A stretch of 64,000 nucleotides of DNA from Eustoma russellianum (GCA_036186865.1 AP025045.1:18155250-18219249), one strand, 5' to 3'. Counted from the stretch's first letter, positions 46,825-59,311 are shown. Program-made: numbers and translations. Notes: generated from the letters alone by a model not told the origin.

Positions 46825-48263
46825 TGTTGTACCCCGCGAAAATCGGTATATACTGAGAATCGTATAAAGCGGTTTAAGGAGGGAATAATGTTATACCCCA
46901 CGGGAATTCGTCTATACCGCCGACTCTTATGAGATGAGTCACTAAGAATTAGTCAACCGGTTACATTATTTAAATGTAACTACATTAATTTGACATTCTC
47001 CGAGAGAATTTCCTTAAAGTAAATATTATAGAAAATTTAATATAATTATATAAGTGTGTCACACGACACAAGTGAAATGACAAAACTACCCTTCCAACAT
47101 TATGTAAAATTCGGCCATAAGGGCCTTGGAGGAGTCTAGAATTTTCCTTATTATCACAATTATGTAATTAGTAAGACTACAATAAAATAGGTTGTCTTGG
47201 AACAAAAAAATGAAAAAAGAAAGAATAAAATAAAATAAGAAAAGAAAACTAGGCATTGGAGACACCAGGGTTTCCTATGTATACTTGGAAACTCTCCTTG
47301 TCCCCTTGACCTTCTATATGCCGCCCCCTCCCCTCTTCTTTCCCTTGGAGATTCTTCAAGTTATTCATGGAGTTTTACCTTCATCTTCAAGTTCATACTA
47401 AGAAGCTCCATCCCCAAGTCTTCAACACCCTTAAGAACTATCCTAAGCAAAGCATTGAGAACTCATTGAACAATTAGACAACTCCTTCATCCTCACCAAA
47501 GAATTCGGCCATAAGGAAGATAAGAGTGTAAGATCATCTTCATCTTCAAGCTTCAAGAACTCCTCTAGGTAAGTGTATGTTAAACCTTCTAAGTATGTTC
47601 TATATTTCAAAGGATGAAACTCACATGGTACCTCCCTTATTCATGCCAAAAACGTGACCTCCAAAGTGGTCACTAGGTGAAGTTCCTTCAAGCTACTTAG
47701 GAGAAGCTAACATCTTGGTGGTTAGAATCCATCTCAAGCCCCATTCCAGCTTCATTTTGTTGGAGGAAACTCCAATCCATTGCAAACAAGGCTCAAGCTA
47801 ATGAAAAGCTCTAAGGTTCAAAGAGGCAAGTATACTCTAGCCAATCTTGCCTTATTTGTGAAGTGCATGCTTGAATGACTAGCCATTTTTAAGTTATGAA
47901 TCTTAGTTGAAGATTCTAAGAACAAGACATGAACTTAGTTGATGTAAAGAAAAGTGTTGGTATGAAAAGTGACATGTTCTAAGCGTAAATGGCAAGACTG
48001 TTGGTATGAGTTATGTGTAGCCTAAAATGAGTTATGAGACTTAAAATAACTATTTTTAAATGTGTACTTGATGTATAGTAAGTCATCTTAATAAATGCAG
48101 TTGGTTGAAGAAGGCTTGAACAATAAAAAGGTGAAAAAGTGCTGAAACTACTGGAGCTAGCAGATTTGTGTTGCTCACTGTGTGACTTGAGAACGAACCT
48201 TAGAAGTGTTCTATTAAGATAAATTTTGACATGACACTAGCCCTGTGTGTGTAGTGCAAGTGA

Positions 48264-49215
48264 GAGTTGGAATTGCAGTAAAAAGAGTTATGGTCAATTT
48301 TTAATAAATCTTTTGGTAAAACTGCTCAAGAAGAAATTACTGGAACTGGGCAGAACAGTGTGACGTTTTGCATGACCTGAAAATGAATCTTAGGAGTATT
48401 CAAATTGGCTAATTTTTGGTTTGATGTTAGCCTCATATGGATATGAAATGTGTGAGTTATAATTTCAATAAAAGGAGTTGTGGTTTGTCCTTAATGAAGT
48501 TTTTAGTAAGAAGTGGTCAAACAGAAGTACTGGAACTGGACAGATTTATGTATTATGTTGAACGACCTGAACATGATTCTTAGGAGTATTAAAATTGGCT
48601 AATTTTTGGTTTAATGTTAGCCTCATATGTATATGAAATGTGTGAGTTGGAATTTCAATAAAAGGAGTTGTGGTTTGTCCTTAATGAAGTTTTTAGTAAG
48701 AAGTGGTCAAACAAATGTACTAGAACTGGACATATTTATGTATTATGTTGAACGACCTGAACATGAATCTTGGGAGTGTTCAAATTGGCTAATTTTTGGT
48801 ATGGTGATATCTTTGTATGTTTATGAAATGTGTGAGTTGGAATTTTAGTAAAAGGAGTTGTGGATTATTTTTAATGAAGTTCTTGGTAAAACTGCTCAAA
48901 CAGAGTTGCTGGAACAGGACAGTTTTGAGTAGTAAATTGTGTGGCTCTACAATGTACCTTAGGAATAAGAAAATGAGCTGAGTTTTGGTGTGATGATAGT
49001 TTGATGTGTTTATAACATCTGTGAGTTGGAATTTTGGTAAAAGGAGTTGTGGTTTGGTCACAAATTATTTCGTGATATAACTGGTCAATCCAGTTTCTGC
49101 ATGTACCCAGTTTGGGAAAGTAATTAGAGGACCCCCTTAAACTTATTGGATTGCCTTGGAAATTTTATGGTAACTACTTAAGGCATATAGGTACATGTTC
49201 ATGTCAAGAAACCAG
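48264..49215 (+). repeat. ~190-bp tandem repeat in the 3' LTR (5 copies)
   Basis: The motif recurs at 48264, 48454, 48644, 48834 and 49023. The second carries GAGTTATAATT. Two central units are nearly identical, consistent with a recent duplication. Confidence 0.9.
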
Positions 49216-49886
49216 TATAAAACCACCATTTTGATAAGTTAACAACTGAGTTGAAGTTAGTAGTACAAAACTGGAAATAGGACAGTTTAATATCTTAAGT
49301 TGTAAGGCTTCGATCTTGATCATTTAGGCTTGAATGTGATGTTTAGCCTTATGAATACTGTTCCTTGGTGAATTAGCTATGTTTTCCAGGTGATGGATCA
49401 AAATGAATAAAGTTTTATGACCCACAAAACTGAGGTAAGGCGGTACTGTCCTGCTGATTTCAGCAGTACCTTTGATGATAGAATGATGTTTTGAGGTAGT
49501 TAGACATTTCGGAATGTTACGAAATTTTAATAGCATGTGTCTAGGCCTTCATTATGCATATGCATGGCATGATTTTATGAATATGAGCACGAATTGATGA
49601 GCACGAGGCTGTATGAAAAGAATGTGATTGCTGGACAGTTTTTTCCAGTTTAAAAGACAAGTCCGTGCATGCATGATTATGATGCATTTGTTCACGAGTC
49701 GCATAATGCATGTCATACATTGCATCCTCGTCACGTACATGATTTACAGCATGATTTTTATGTGAAAGAAAGATGAAAAGCGTTTTTAAAGAAATGATCC
49801 TGTTTTAAAAGAGCGCTTCCCACCGGTACCGTGTATGTATGTTCCTTGCCAATAAGAACCCGCCCAGATCTGGGGTTAATTGATCT

Positions 49887-50033
49887 GATGATATGACCGT
49901 TCAGGCCCGGAGAGAATAGACCTGATATGACCGTTCAGGCCCGGAAAGAATAGACCTGATATGACCGTTCAGGCCCGGAGAGAATAGACCTGATAATGAC
50001 CGTTCGGGCCCGGAGAGAATAGACCCGATAAGT
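49887..50033 (+). repeat. 34-bp tandem repeat in the 3' LTR
   Basis: Four units matching 44398-44540, with one or two base differences. Confidence 0.92.
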
Positions 50034-51398
50034 GATGACGCTACCGTTCCGAATCCAGGAATAATAGATTCGAAGGGGAGACGTTACCGCTTCAGATCTG
50101 GGACATAGATCTGAACACTCTATTGTTTTACGACGATGATGATTTGAAAGAAAAGCATGAAAAGCCATATTCTCATTTTTATCATGATGCATCACATGTA
50201 CATATGCATGCATGTCATGTTTAAGGAGTCAATGTGTAGTAACGCATGATAATTAGACTAAGTTGTCATGAACTCGTAGAACCCAAGTGTGACTTCCTTA
50301 AGTGATGATCCTTGTTATGTTACGAATGGATGTGAGTTACAGTCATTACTGTTATATTCTGCATTAAGAGACGATCTTTGGTTAGGTTATGATCTTCCTA
50401 CATTAAGTGATGGACCCTATCGAGTATTGGATGGAGGGCATTATGCGCTACTTTTGCATATTCATGCGCATTGCATATGGTCATGAGCATGATGTTGAGT
50501 CTATTTGCACTAGGCTGTGTCATTAATTGCTTCGTGACTAAGTTATGATTTTATTGCCTTAACGGTTATTGATTGAAGGGATGAGATGCTAGCCAAATGC
50601 TAAAGGTAATGTTACATAGGTTATGATTCTCCTATCTCTCGTTACCTAAGTTACGATTTCACTACTGTTGATACGTAAGCTATGATCTTATTCAGGACAT
50701 TCAGGTCAAGTTGTTATGAATTGGTAGCTCCTAGGTTATGATCTTTATTGAGTGGTGACCTTTTGTATGTCATGATCTTTATTGAATGACGATCCTTTCA
50801 TAAGCTATGATCTCTGTTAAGTTTCAATCTCTGTTAAGCAATGACCTTGGATATACCTTGTGTTGACTTCTCACAAGTATTTAATGAAGGTCAGGTATAT
50901 TCTAAATCGAATTTTGGGGGTTCGGTTCTTGTATGTATTTTCCAGTTAATGCATGATTGTTTATGGTGTACTTGCTGGTGACTTTGTCACTCACCCCCTA
51001 TTTTTCCTCCCAAAGGTTGCAGGGAACAAGGTAGAATGGATTGAGGATGGACCTAGAGCCCCTACCCGTGAGTGCAGCGAAGGATGGGCAGATTAGGAGA
51101 CGTGACTTGACGATTATGACTGATGACTGATTATGTAGTTGTGATAGGAAACATCTACTTTTGAGTGTTTCGATACTTTGATTTGGGTTGTAAAACAAAG
51201 AATGATCTAGTGGATGTTTTTAATTTAAATTTTTAAATTCTGCCACGGTTTCGCATACTTATCTGCGTGTAAGCGCGAAAATCCATGCATTATACCATGG
51301 ATCATGATACGTATGAGACGATGCCTAGTACTCTCCTTAGTGAAGTACGGCGGGTGCACCGACTCCGGCGGGGCCAGGGCGCGGGGCGCCACAATCAC

Positions 51399-52620
51399 AG
51401 TGTATGCTAATAGGAGCAATTGGCTTAGGCCAGCAAGGCACATCTTCCGGGAAATTCCGAAGCCATTCAACTTTTTCTCCAGCTTTATCACGTGATATAA
51501 ACTCCGCTTCCATCGTGGAACGAGCTATGCATGTTTGCTTCGTGGATTCCCACGACACAGCACCACCACCAACAGTGAATAAATATCCACTCATGGATTT
51601 AGAATCCTTACTTTCAGATATCCAATTGGCATCACAATAGCCTTCCAATACGGCTGGATATTTTGAGTAATGTAATACAACATTCATTGTATACTTTAAG
51701 TATCTCATTACTCTATTCGGAGCATTCCAATGTTCCTCACTTGGATTACTGGTTAACCTACTCAATTTATTTAACGAACACGCTAAGTCTGGTCTAGTAC
51801 AATTCGTTACGTACATCAGACTTCCGATCACTTGTGAATACTCCAATTGAGCCACTGGCTCACTTTGGTTCTTCCTTAAGTGAGTACTTAAGTCAAGTGG
51901 AGTCTTCACTGGTTTTACATCAAGCATATTGAAACGTTTTAGAACAGATTCAATATAGTGAGTTTGTGACAATAAGTCCTTCGGTTATCCTAGAAATTTT
52001 AATTCCTAGAATAATATTAGCAACTCCCATATCCTTCATGTCAAATTTCCTCGTCAACATCTTCTTTGTGTTTAAGATGATGTCTCGAGTACTTCCCATG
52101 ATTAGCATGTCATCCACATACAGACATACTATTACATATGCATTTTATGTGTTCATAATGTAGACACACTTCTCACACTCATTGATCTTGAAACCATTAG
52201 CCAACATAGCTTGATCAAATTTCAAGTGCCACTGTTTGGGCGATTGCTTAAGTCCATACAGGGACTGAGCGAGTCTACAGACTTTAGACTCTTGTCCTGG
52301 AACCACAAAACCTTCCGGTTTTCCATATATATTTCTTCTTCTAACTAACCGTTCAAGAAGATAGTCTTCACATCTATCTGGTGAATTTCCAGATTGTAGA
52401 CTGCAGCAATAGCAACTAGAATCCTTATAGACGTAGTTACTGGTGAGTATGTGTCAAAAAAGTCAAAGCCTTCCTTTTGTCGATAGCCTTTTGCTATCAA
52501 CCTGGCTTTGTACTTTTTGATAGACCCATCCTCTTTCAATTTATTTTTAAAAATCCACTTGCACCCGAGTGATTTACTTCCTGATGGAAGATCAACCAAC
52601 TCCTAAGTGTGATTCTGAAG
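51399..52620 (-). pseudogene. Family B RT and RNase H
   Basis: The RNase H frame at 51399-51972 has SQTHYIESVLKRFN, LMYVTNCTRPDL, CDANW and a REVERSE-strand SIHCD end where the inserted element begins. The RT part has a YVDDML box at about 52104-52125, KGYRQKEGFDFFDTYSPV at about 52450-52500 and a WIFKNKLKEDGS block near 52540. Frameshifts separate these pieces (about 51972 and 52340). Confidence 0.87.
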
Positions 52621-53600
52621 ATCAAGTCTATCTCATTGTTGCTTGCCTATTTCAAGAATGGAGCTTCTGGAGTTGACATTGCCTCGGAAAGTTCCTTGGC
52701 TCATTTTCTACCATATAGGTAAGAAAATCAAGACCAAATGAAGTTGGTATTTGGCATGCTTGCTTTGACAAATTTTGTCATCACCTTGAGGAGTCGCCTC
52801 ACGTACTTGCTTACCAGCTCTTGTTTCTTCTTCTTGTTTCTTGTCCTTTCTTGGAAAGACACCCTCGAAGAACACTACGTTCCTTGACTCCATGACATGT
52901 TTTCATGTATGTCAGGAAAATCTGATTTGTGCACCAAGAATCGATATGCACTACTGTTTGTTGAATATTCGATGAAGATGCAATCAACCGTTTTAGGCCC
53001 AATTTTAACTTGTCTTGGTTTTGGTACAGAAACCTTAGCCAGACACCCCCATACTTTCAAGTATTTATAGCTAGGCTTGTAGCCTTTCCATAGCTCATAC
53101 AGGGTTTCATCCATCTTCTTGTACGGAATTCTGTTCAAATTGACACTAGCTGAAAGTATGGCTTCCCCTCACAAGTTTTGGGGTAAGCCAGAACTTATCA
53201 ACATAGCATTCATCATCTCTTTTAGAGTTCGGTTTTTGCGTTCTACAATACCATTCGATTGAGGTGTATATGGTGCAGTCGTTTGATGAATAATGCCATG
53301 TTTCGAACAGAATTCATTAAATGGTGCATCATATTTGCCACCTCTATCACTCCGAATTGCTTTAGTTCCTTTGCTTTGTTGATTCTCAACTTCATTTTTA
53401 TAGTCCTTGAAAGCATCAAGGGTCTTGGCTTTGCTATTTAGTAAGTAGACATAACAGTATCGTGTGCAATCCTCGATAAAAGTTACGAAATACTTTTTAC
53501 CACCTCTCATTTGTACAATCTTTAAGTCACACACGTTTTAAATCCAAAGGTTCAGTGTTCCTTTCTATTGAATGAAATATCGCTCTTGCCAACTACGCTT
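52621..53600 (-). pseudogene. Family B integrase
   Basis: The core at 53169-53534 has FIEDCTRYCYVY, IRSDRGGKY and NGIVERKNRT, so the D, D and E catalytic residues are visible. The C-terminal part at 52875-53138 has DETLYELWKGYKPSYKYLK and VWGCLAKV. Between 52621 and 52875 reading is poor. Confidence 0.88.
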
Positions 53601-54847
53601 CAACACCTATTTGGCATTTTTTATTATCAAATTTTAATTTGGACAACAAGTCAAGATTAACCATACGTTGTAATGACTTATAATTCACATGTCCCAAACG
53701 AAAATGCCATAAACAAGAAGATTCAAGCATGTAAACAGAAGAGGAAGCATTCTTATTAGCCTCTGCTGGCAAATCTTTTTTCCGTACAATAGTGATGACA
53801 TTTAATTTGAACATCCTATTTGTCAAGTACCCTTTCCCCAAATACATGCCTTTTTTTTGAAAGAATAACTTCATTGGACTCTAACACTAGTCTAAAGCCA
53901 TGCATGACTAGAACAGACCCAGATACTAAATTCTTCTGTATGTCGGGGACGTGCAACACATTCTGCAGAGTCAGATGCTTCCCCGAGATTAGCTTCAGAA
54001 CAACTTTGCCCTCGCCTTCAATCTTCAAAGAGGCTAAGTTCCCCATGTAAAGTTGTTCATTGTTCCCGGACTTGTACTCCGTGAACATCTCTCTGCTGGA
54101 GCAGACATGTCTAGTGGCGCTAGTATCAAGCCACCATTCGCGCATGTTACCCACAGCATTGCACTCTGAGACCACCGCACAGAGGTTCAGATCATCCATT
54201 GCATCGACTATGCTGGCCTTTGCCTTGGTCTGCTTCTTCTTGGGCTTTCTGCACTCATTACTGACATGCCCCTGTATGCCACAGTTGTAGCATTTTCCGG
54301 TGAACTTCTTGGAGAGATACTTGTCTTTCTTGTTCACCCCGAGCTGGCCCTTCTTTTTCTTGGCCTCTACCACATGGGCCTTGGCCTGACCAGGAATTGT
54401 ATGTGCCTTTCGTTTAGATCTACAATTGTCTTCTTCTGTACGGAGTCAGGCATTAAGATCTTCCAACGACATCTCCTTTTTCTTGTGTTTGAGATAACTT
54501 CTGAATTCCCTCCACAAAAGAGATAGCTTCTAAATCACCACAGCCACCACAAAAGATTCACTGAGCAACATGCCCTCTTCTTCCATATTGGCTACCAACG
54601 TCTGAAGTTCCTCAACTTGAGAAACAACAGTGCGAGAGTCAGACATTTTGAAATCCAGGAATTTTCCGACAATAAAATTTTTAGTGCCGGCATCTTCTGT
54701 ATGGTATTTCTTTTCCAATGCCTGCCACAGACCCTTTGTGGTTTTGTACGTGCAGTACAAACTGTATAAGGGGTTGTCCAAGCACCCTAAAATATGGCTC
54801 AAACAAACATAATTGTTGAAGTTCCAAGCCTCAACAGAGATTTTGTA
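53600..54847 (-). pseudogene. Family B gag and protease
   Basis: Frame 53816-54373 has a canonical knuckle CYNCGIQGHVSNEC near 54235-54300 and a protease box that reads LDTSATRH, where families have D-S/T-G; the Gly is changed to Ser. Gag lies further right to 54847, with LWQALEKKYHTEDAG and KFLDFKMSDSRTV. It is cut by the family A LTR at 54848. The piece 53593-53874 carries the GAG-pre-integrase LWHFRLGHVNY block. Confidence 0.87.
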
Positions 54848-55193
54848 TGTAGAGGAAAAGAGGTTTGAGTGATTACAAAATGTATGATTTAAATAACGTG
54901 TATTAAAGAAATGCATGACATGTTTTTGCATGAAACATGCCTTATATAATTTATATATAATGTTGTCGTACTAACAAGTCATGAAGCTTTAAAGCTTACA
55001 TCAAATGGCGAGCATTTGTTGTGTTTGAAATATTTTTAGGTGCCATCATTAATGAACTAAACTAGTTCATCAAGTGAAGTACTTAGTTAAATGAACTAAG
55101 TAGTTCCTTAAAGGAAGCTATATTTGGGAAATGCACAAAGGCAATAAGTTGAAGAATGGAAAGTCTTCTTCTCCCTCACATCACACGCCATTT

Positions 55194-55197
<4 letters not shown>

Positions 55198-55234
<37 letters not shown>
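55198..55234. repeat. (AT)n microsatellite in family A 5' LTR
   Basis: Uninterrupted AT run. Family A LTRs carry this at the same place in the 3' LTR start (63090-63135) and in the minus-strand copy (9210-9249). Confidence 0.93.
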
Positions 55235-55237
<3 letters not shown>

Positions 55238-56071
55238 GATTTTTTAAAAAGGCACTATACATATATATTCCAACGTACTACTAACACGTTATATATTTTA
55301 TGAACGTACGTTAATGTCACACCACTATATTTAACTCATATTTATGAGTATATTCAGGTCTTATATCATATGATATAAGTCATGGTGATGACAAAATGAT
55401 TACGGCACGTTACAAGGTTCTAAATAAAAAATTGTCGTATCGGGTGAATACCAAAACTTCGCCAACCTGTCACGTACTTGCCAAGATGTCCAGCCCCTAC
55501 CTTCAAAAATTGCCACAAATTTTGTGGCTTACATGGTATATACAGCCATAAAATCATTCCATGTTGGCACATATAAATCTCCCCAAATTAAGGCCAAATT
55601 GTGGAGATTCCAAATTCAATTTTTGTCACATGTAGGCGCCACTTTAAATCAGCCATGAGTACTGAATATTAAAGTTTAATTTATGTATATTATGTATATT
55701 ATGTATAACACAATTTTTGTCACATGTAGGCGCCACTTTCTACGAACATGACACATGGAACATTTTTGGCATAACATATAACATTTATCTAGACACCTTT
55801 TGCATACTCTATACATTCTAAAGTGTTCTAGAAAAATCATTTAAGGGCTGATTGGAATATACCATATGTGTATAATTATTGTGCACTATTTTACAAAGTT
55901 TGCAAAAATAATTCAGCACATGTACAAGCTTATACACGCCTAGCTCAGCCTTGTTGGAGCATATGTGGAGCTTTGTTGGCATCTTGATTGCCCAAGAATG
56001 AATCATACAATATTGGTGACATAAAGAAAGGAGCTACACAAGGTAACATTTCAAACTATGTCACATTTGTT

Positions 56072-56440
56072 ACACATGCTGAAAATTTCAGCATGTGTGC
56101 ATTCGGGTGGTCGAAATTTTCAAGTTAAATGAGCCATATTTACTACTTTAAATTATATGGATTGATTGAAAAATAATATGACAATGTTTTAAAAATATTA
56201 TGGAAATAATGTGATGGTATCTTGGAATATCACACATGCTGAAAAATCCAGCATGTGTTGGAATGAATATGGCCGATTTTATGGTCGTGAGGTTACTAAT
56301 TTTATTCCAAAATTAGTAGAAATGTTATGTACTAAATGATGATTGATTTCTTCTTTATTTTCAAGGAATTAATCAAATGCAAACTTGGCAACAATTTGAA
56401 TAAGTCTTGATAAAGCACATGCTGAAAATTTCAGCATGTG
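56072..56440 (+). repeat. Three CATGCTGAAA palindromes in the LTR
   Basis: At 56072-56098 (13-bp perfect arms, one central base), 56232-56258 (10-bp arms) and 56416-56440 (12-bp arms). Each is followed by a diverged GGCCGA(A)(A)TTTATG-type block, so they are also a diverged tandem series. Confidence 0.85.
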
Positions 56441-57844
56441 GAAATGCATGTGGCCGAAATTTATGAAGGAAAATGGAGATATTGTGTCTTACTAATTATG
56501 TGGAATTATTATGTGACTTATGGCAACACTTCTACGGCTAATTGGCACATGTTCTTAAAGGTTATTTTTCAGATTTATCTAGTCATCAAATGATGACAAC
56601 TTCCATCCAATCAATGAGTGCCAAGTAAGCAAGGGCTTAATGATCATCCAATGAGGAGTTGCCAAGTAAGCAAGGAAATGTCACAATGATGCAATATACT
56701 CTTCCAAGGACTTAGAAGATAATTTTCAAGAGAAAAAAGAGGCAGCTAGGGGCGGCCACTATTGATAAAAAGGAAAGAAGAGAGCAAACAAAAACACAAG
56801 ACAAGGCTTACAATTCTCAAGATCAAAAACGTTATCATCCTTCTCTTTCTACACTTTCTCTCTTTCTTCTATCTAAAAGCCTATTGTATTCATATTCATA
56901 CATTTGAATAGGCTTCATATATACCACCACACTCTCTATATTGTTGTAAAAGATTGATCTAGGTGTGATCAATCTTGCATCCGCTAGGTGGTGGTGTTCG
57001 TGATCGTTGAAATCATTTACAAGGTTTGTAAAGGGTTAAAGTTGGTGTGTGACTCTATCAACCCGGTGTGGTAAGGTGTTGTTTATTGTGTTGTGATTAG
57101 TGATAACCGAGGAAGGTGTCCTCGAAGACCGGAGTAGGTTGATTTAACCGAACCAGTATAAAATTTCTTGTGTCCTTTACTTTCAGCACTTACTTTGAGT
57201 TTCCAACACAGTGCATCATTTTTATCACGTTCTTAAAAATAGTAAACGAATTTCCTAAATCACAAAAATTTCAGGAAACATATCCAAACATCTTAAGGTT
57301 CTTTTGACGCAAGTCTCAACCCTTTTGGACAAGTACAAGTCATTCAAACGTCAAAAGTTCTGAGACTAGTGCAGTCTGATTTTCAGGCTTGCAAAGGTTG
57401 AGACTTTTAATGTATTTGACTAACTTCCCAAAAGTATTTTTCAAAACTGTTTCAACCCAACTAAATACACCTATTAAGAAGTTAGTCATTAAATTTTCAG
57501 AGCATTTGGAGTCACGGTTAAATAGGAATTAATTTTTCAAATCAGACTACTGTTTCTGGCAGATTTGCGCAATCTTACCATCAACAACTTTTAAAGAGAT
57601 TAAAGGTTGAATTTTAATGTGAAATTTTTAGGGGATACTCAGAACATCCGAGACTAAGATCTCTCCAAATTTCAGAATTTTTGAAGACCTGTAACCTAGT
57701 TTTCAAAACGTTTCAAAATAGGTCCTAGAAACGGAAACTATTTTCAGAAGTTGGGTTTTTGGTCTAAAACAATTTTAAAAATCACATTTTCCTCACTTAC
57801 TATTCAATCCTTCCCTTCTAGTGGTGCCTTGCAGATCCTACAAG

Positions 57845-57856
57845 TGGTATCAGAGC
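57845..57856 (+). promoter_or_regulatory. Primer binding site of right family A copia
   Basis: TGGTATCAGAGC two bases after the LTR, an initiator-Met tRNA type site. Confidence 0.95.
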
Positions 57857-57898
57857 ACAGGAACACTCACAACAAAAGGATCCAACGATCTAAGTGAG

Positions 57899-58620
57899 AT
57901 GGCAACCATAAACTTCAAAACCGGGCAAGAAGGTATGTCCAGTCAAAGGCCTCCTCTCTTTGACGGAAAAGGTCCAAACGGTCTTACGAAGCCTTCCATC
58001 CGAGTGGGACTTTAAAGTGACGGCCATAGAGGAGAGCAAAGAAATTAAATCAATTAAAATGGAGGAACTAATTGGATCAGTTAAGTTATATGAGAACAAA
58101 CTCACTATAAGGAAATCGGAATCATCATCAAAACAAGGTAAGACTATTGCATTTAAATCAAATGAATACGTCTCTACTTCTTCCAATCACGTAGATGATA
58201 GTGATTCTGAATCAGACAACGATGACTTAATTTTGTTGGCTAAAGGCTTGAGAAAATTCATGAGAAAGTCATTTAAAAACAAATCTAAGGGTACTTCCAC
58301 TAAAAGAAATAAAAATAAAACAAGTGACAAGGATGTTAAATGCTACGAATGCGGTAAACTTGGACATCTATCATATGACAGCCCTAATAAGGACAAGCAA
58401 ACAAACAAACACCTTGACAAGGATCAGACCAAAAATAGACCCGTCTCAGAACCTAAGCAAAGGAAAAGAGCTCTCAAAGCCTCCACTTGGAGTGTACATC
58501 TGATTGCGAGACTGATACAGAAGAGGAGACTGCACAAGTATGCTTTGTATCCAAAGCATCAAATGAGGTATCTTCTGACTCTGAGCCTTCTTATGATGAT
58601 CTTTTCAGTTAGTATTTAGA
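57899..58620 (+). pseudogene. copia gag (internally deleted)
   Basis: ATG at 57899 gives MATINFKTGQEG and RPPLFDGK. Near 57962-57967 the frame changes, and EKVQTVLRSLP follows in a second frame. Families have about 100 or more residues between these blocks, so a deletion at a GGAAAAG microhomology is inferred. The second frame continues (58000-58480) with IEESKEIKSIKMEEL. A CYECGKLGHLSYDS knuckle at 58338-58380 has the last Cys changed to Ser. A further frame change occurs near 58490, and a TAG lies near 58608. Confidence 0.85.
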
Positions 58621-59311
58621 ATTGCATAAATTTACTAAAACTCTCGCAAAAGAAAAGAAGCGATTAATTGAAGACAAGAAGTTGTTAGAATCTTCTAACA
58701 CGAATCTTGTTGCTCAATTAAATGATTCAAAAGAAGAGTCGTCATGCATCATTAATGCATTAAAGACAGATATCTCATCATTGACCACTCATAATAATGA
58801 AATGAAATCCGAGATTTCAAATTTGAAATCAAGGAATACGGATTTAGAGAAGATGATGAAACAATTTGACACGGGATCTAACATGCTAGCTCGTATTATT
58901 CTATCACAAAAACATGACAGTGGTAAAACCGGATTAGGATACATTGAGACAAATGATGTATCAATTAAACCAACCAAATTTGTCTTGTCTAAGAAAGTAG
59001 GCACACCTAAAGCAAACGTGGTGTCTAAGATGACGCAAAGACCCCCTCTCCCCTCATCTTGCCATATTTCTTCTTCATATCATGCAAAATATAATTATGT
59101 TCCATATAGATATGAGAAGAAACAAGTGATGCATACACGACATTCGTTTCATCCGTCTAGATCACGCACTATGCACACCAACACAAGGACATATCAAAAT
59201 GCACTCAATATGATGCATATAAAGGAGTTCTCGGCCAAAGGCCTAAAGTCCACTCACCACATGTCTACTACATTGCTCCTTCATCTACATTCTTACCATT
59301 TTCTAGACTAA
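58611..59311 (+). pseudogene. copia gag C-terminal coiled-coil part
   Basis: About 230 codons follow the TAG. Heptad-like Lys/Leu/Glu/Asn patterns (KEKKRLIEDKKLLESSN, MKSEISNLKSRNTDLEK) predict a coiled coil. The rest is Lys/Ser/Tyr/His-rich linker. It ends at a TAA-type stop near 59309, before protease. I see no catalytic residues here. Confidence 0.75.

Larger units (their letters stand above)
41527..51393 (+). mobile_element. Nested LTR element with 4.4-4.6 kb LTRs and no coding
   Basis: Perfect ATCAC duplications at 41522-41526 and 51394-51398 frame an element of 9867 bp. LTRs start TGTTGTACCCCG and end GGGCGCCACA. The interior is only 931 bp. The tail TTCGAGGACGAAAC and the LTR-internal style resemble Tekay/Del chromoviruses of Ty3/gypsy, so I infer a deletion derivative mobilised by such a partner. 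No gag or pol is visible. The LTR beginnings are almost identical, so the insertion is recent relative to the host element. Confidence 0.93.
46825..51393 (+). repeat. 3' LTR of the nested element
   Basis: 4569 bp, 202 bp longer than the 5' LTR. One extra ~190-bp unit explains nearly all of the difference. Other differences are scattered single bases and small indels. Confidence 0.95.
39397..54847 (-). mobile_element. Family B copia element, minus strand, split and truncated
   Basis: Its 3' LTR is at 39397-40741, then a polypurine tract, RNase H, RT, integrase, protease and gag running to 54847. There a family A element interrupts it. A 9.87 kb element (41527-51393) also splits its RNase H. 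Its 5' LTR is not in the window and, if the family A element is a simple insertion, lies beyond 64000. Confidence 0.88.
54848..57842 (+). repeat. 5' LTR of right family A copia
   Basis: 2995 bp from TGTAGAGG to CCTACA. Distinct features are an AT run (55198-55234), a 29-bp exact duplication (55617-55645 and 55711-55739), three palindromes (56072-56440) and an imperfect palindrome at 55064-55097. It shares GTGGTGCCTTGCAGATCC at the end with the left copy. Confidence 0.93.
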
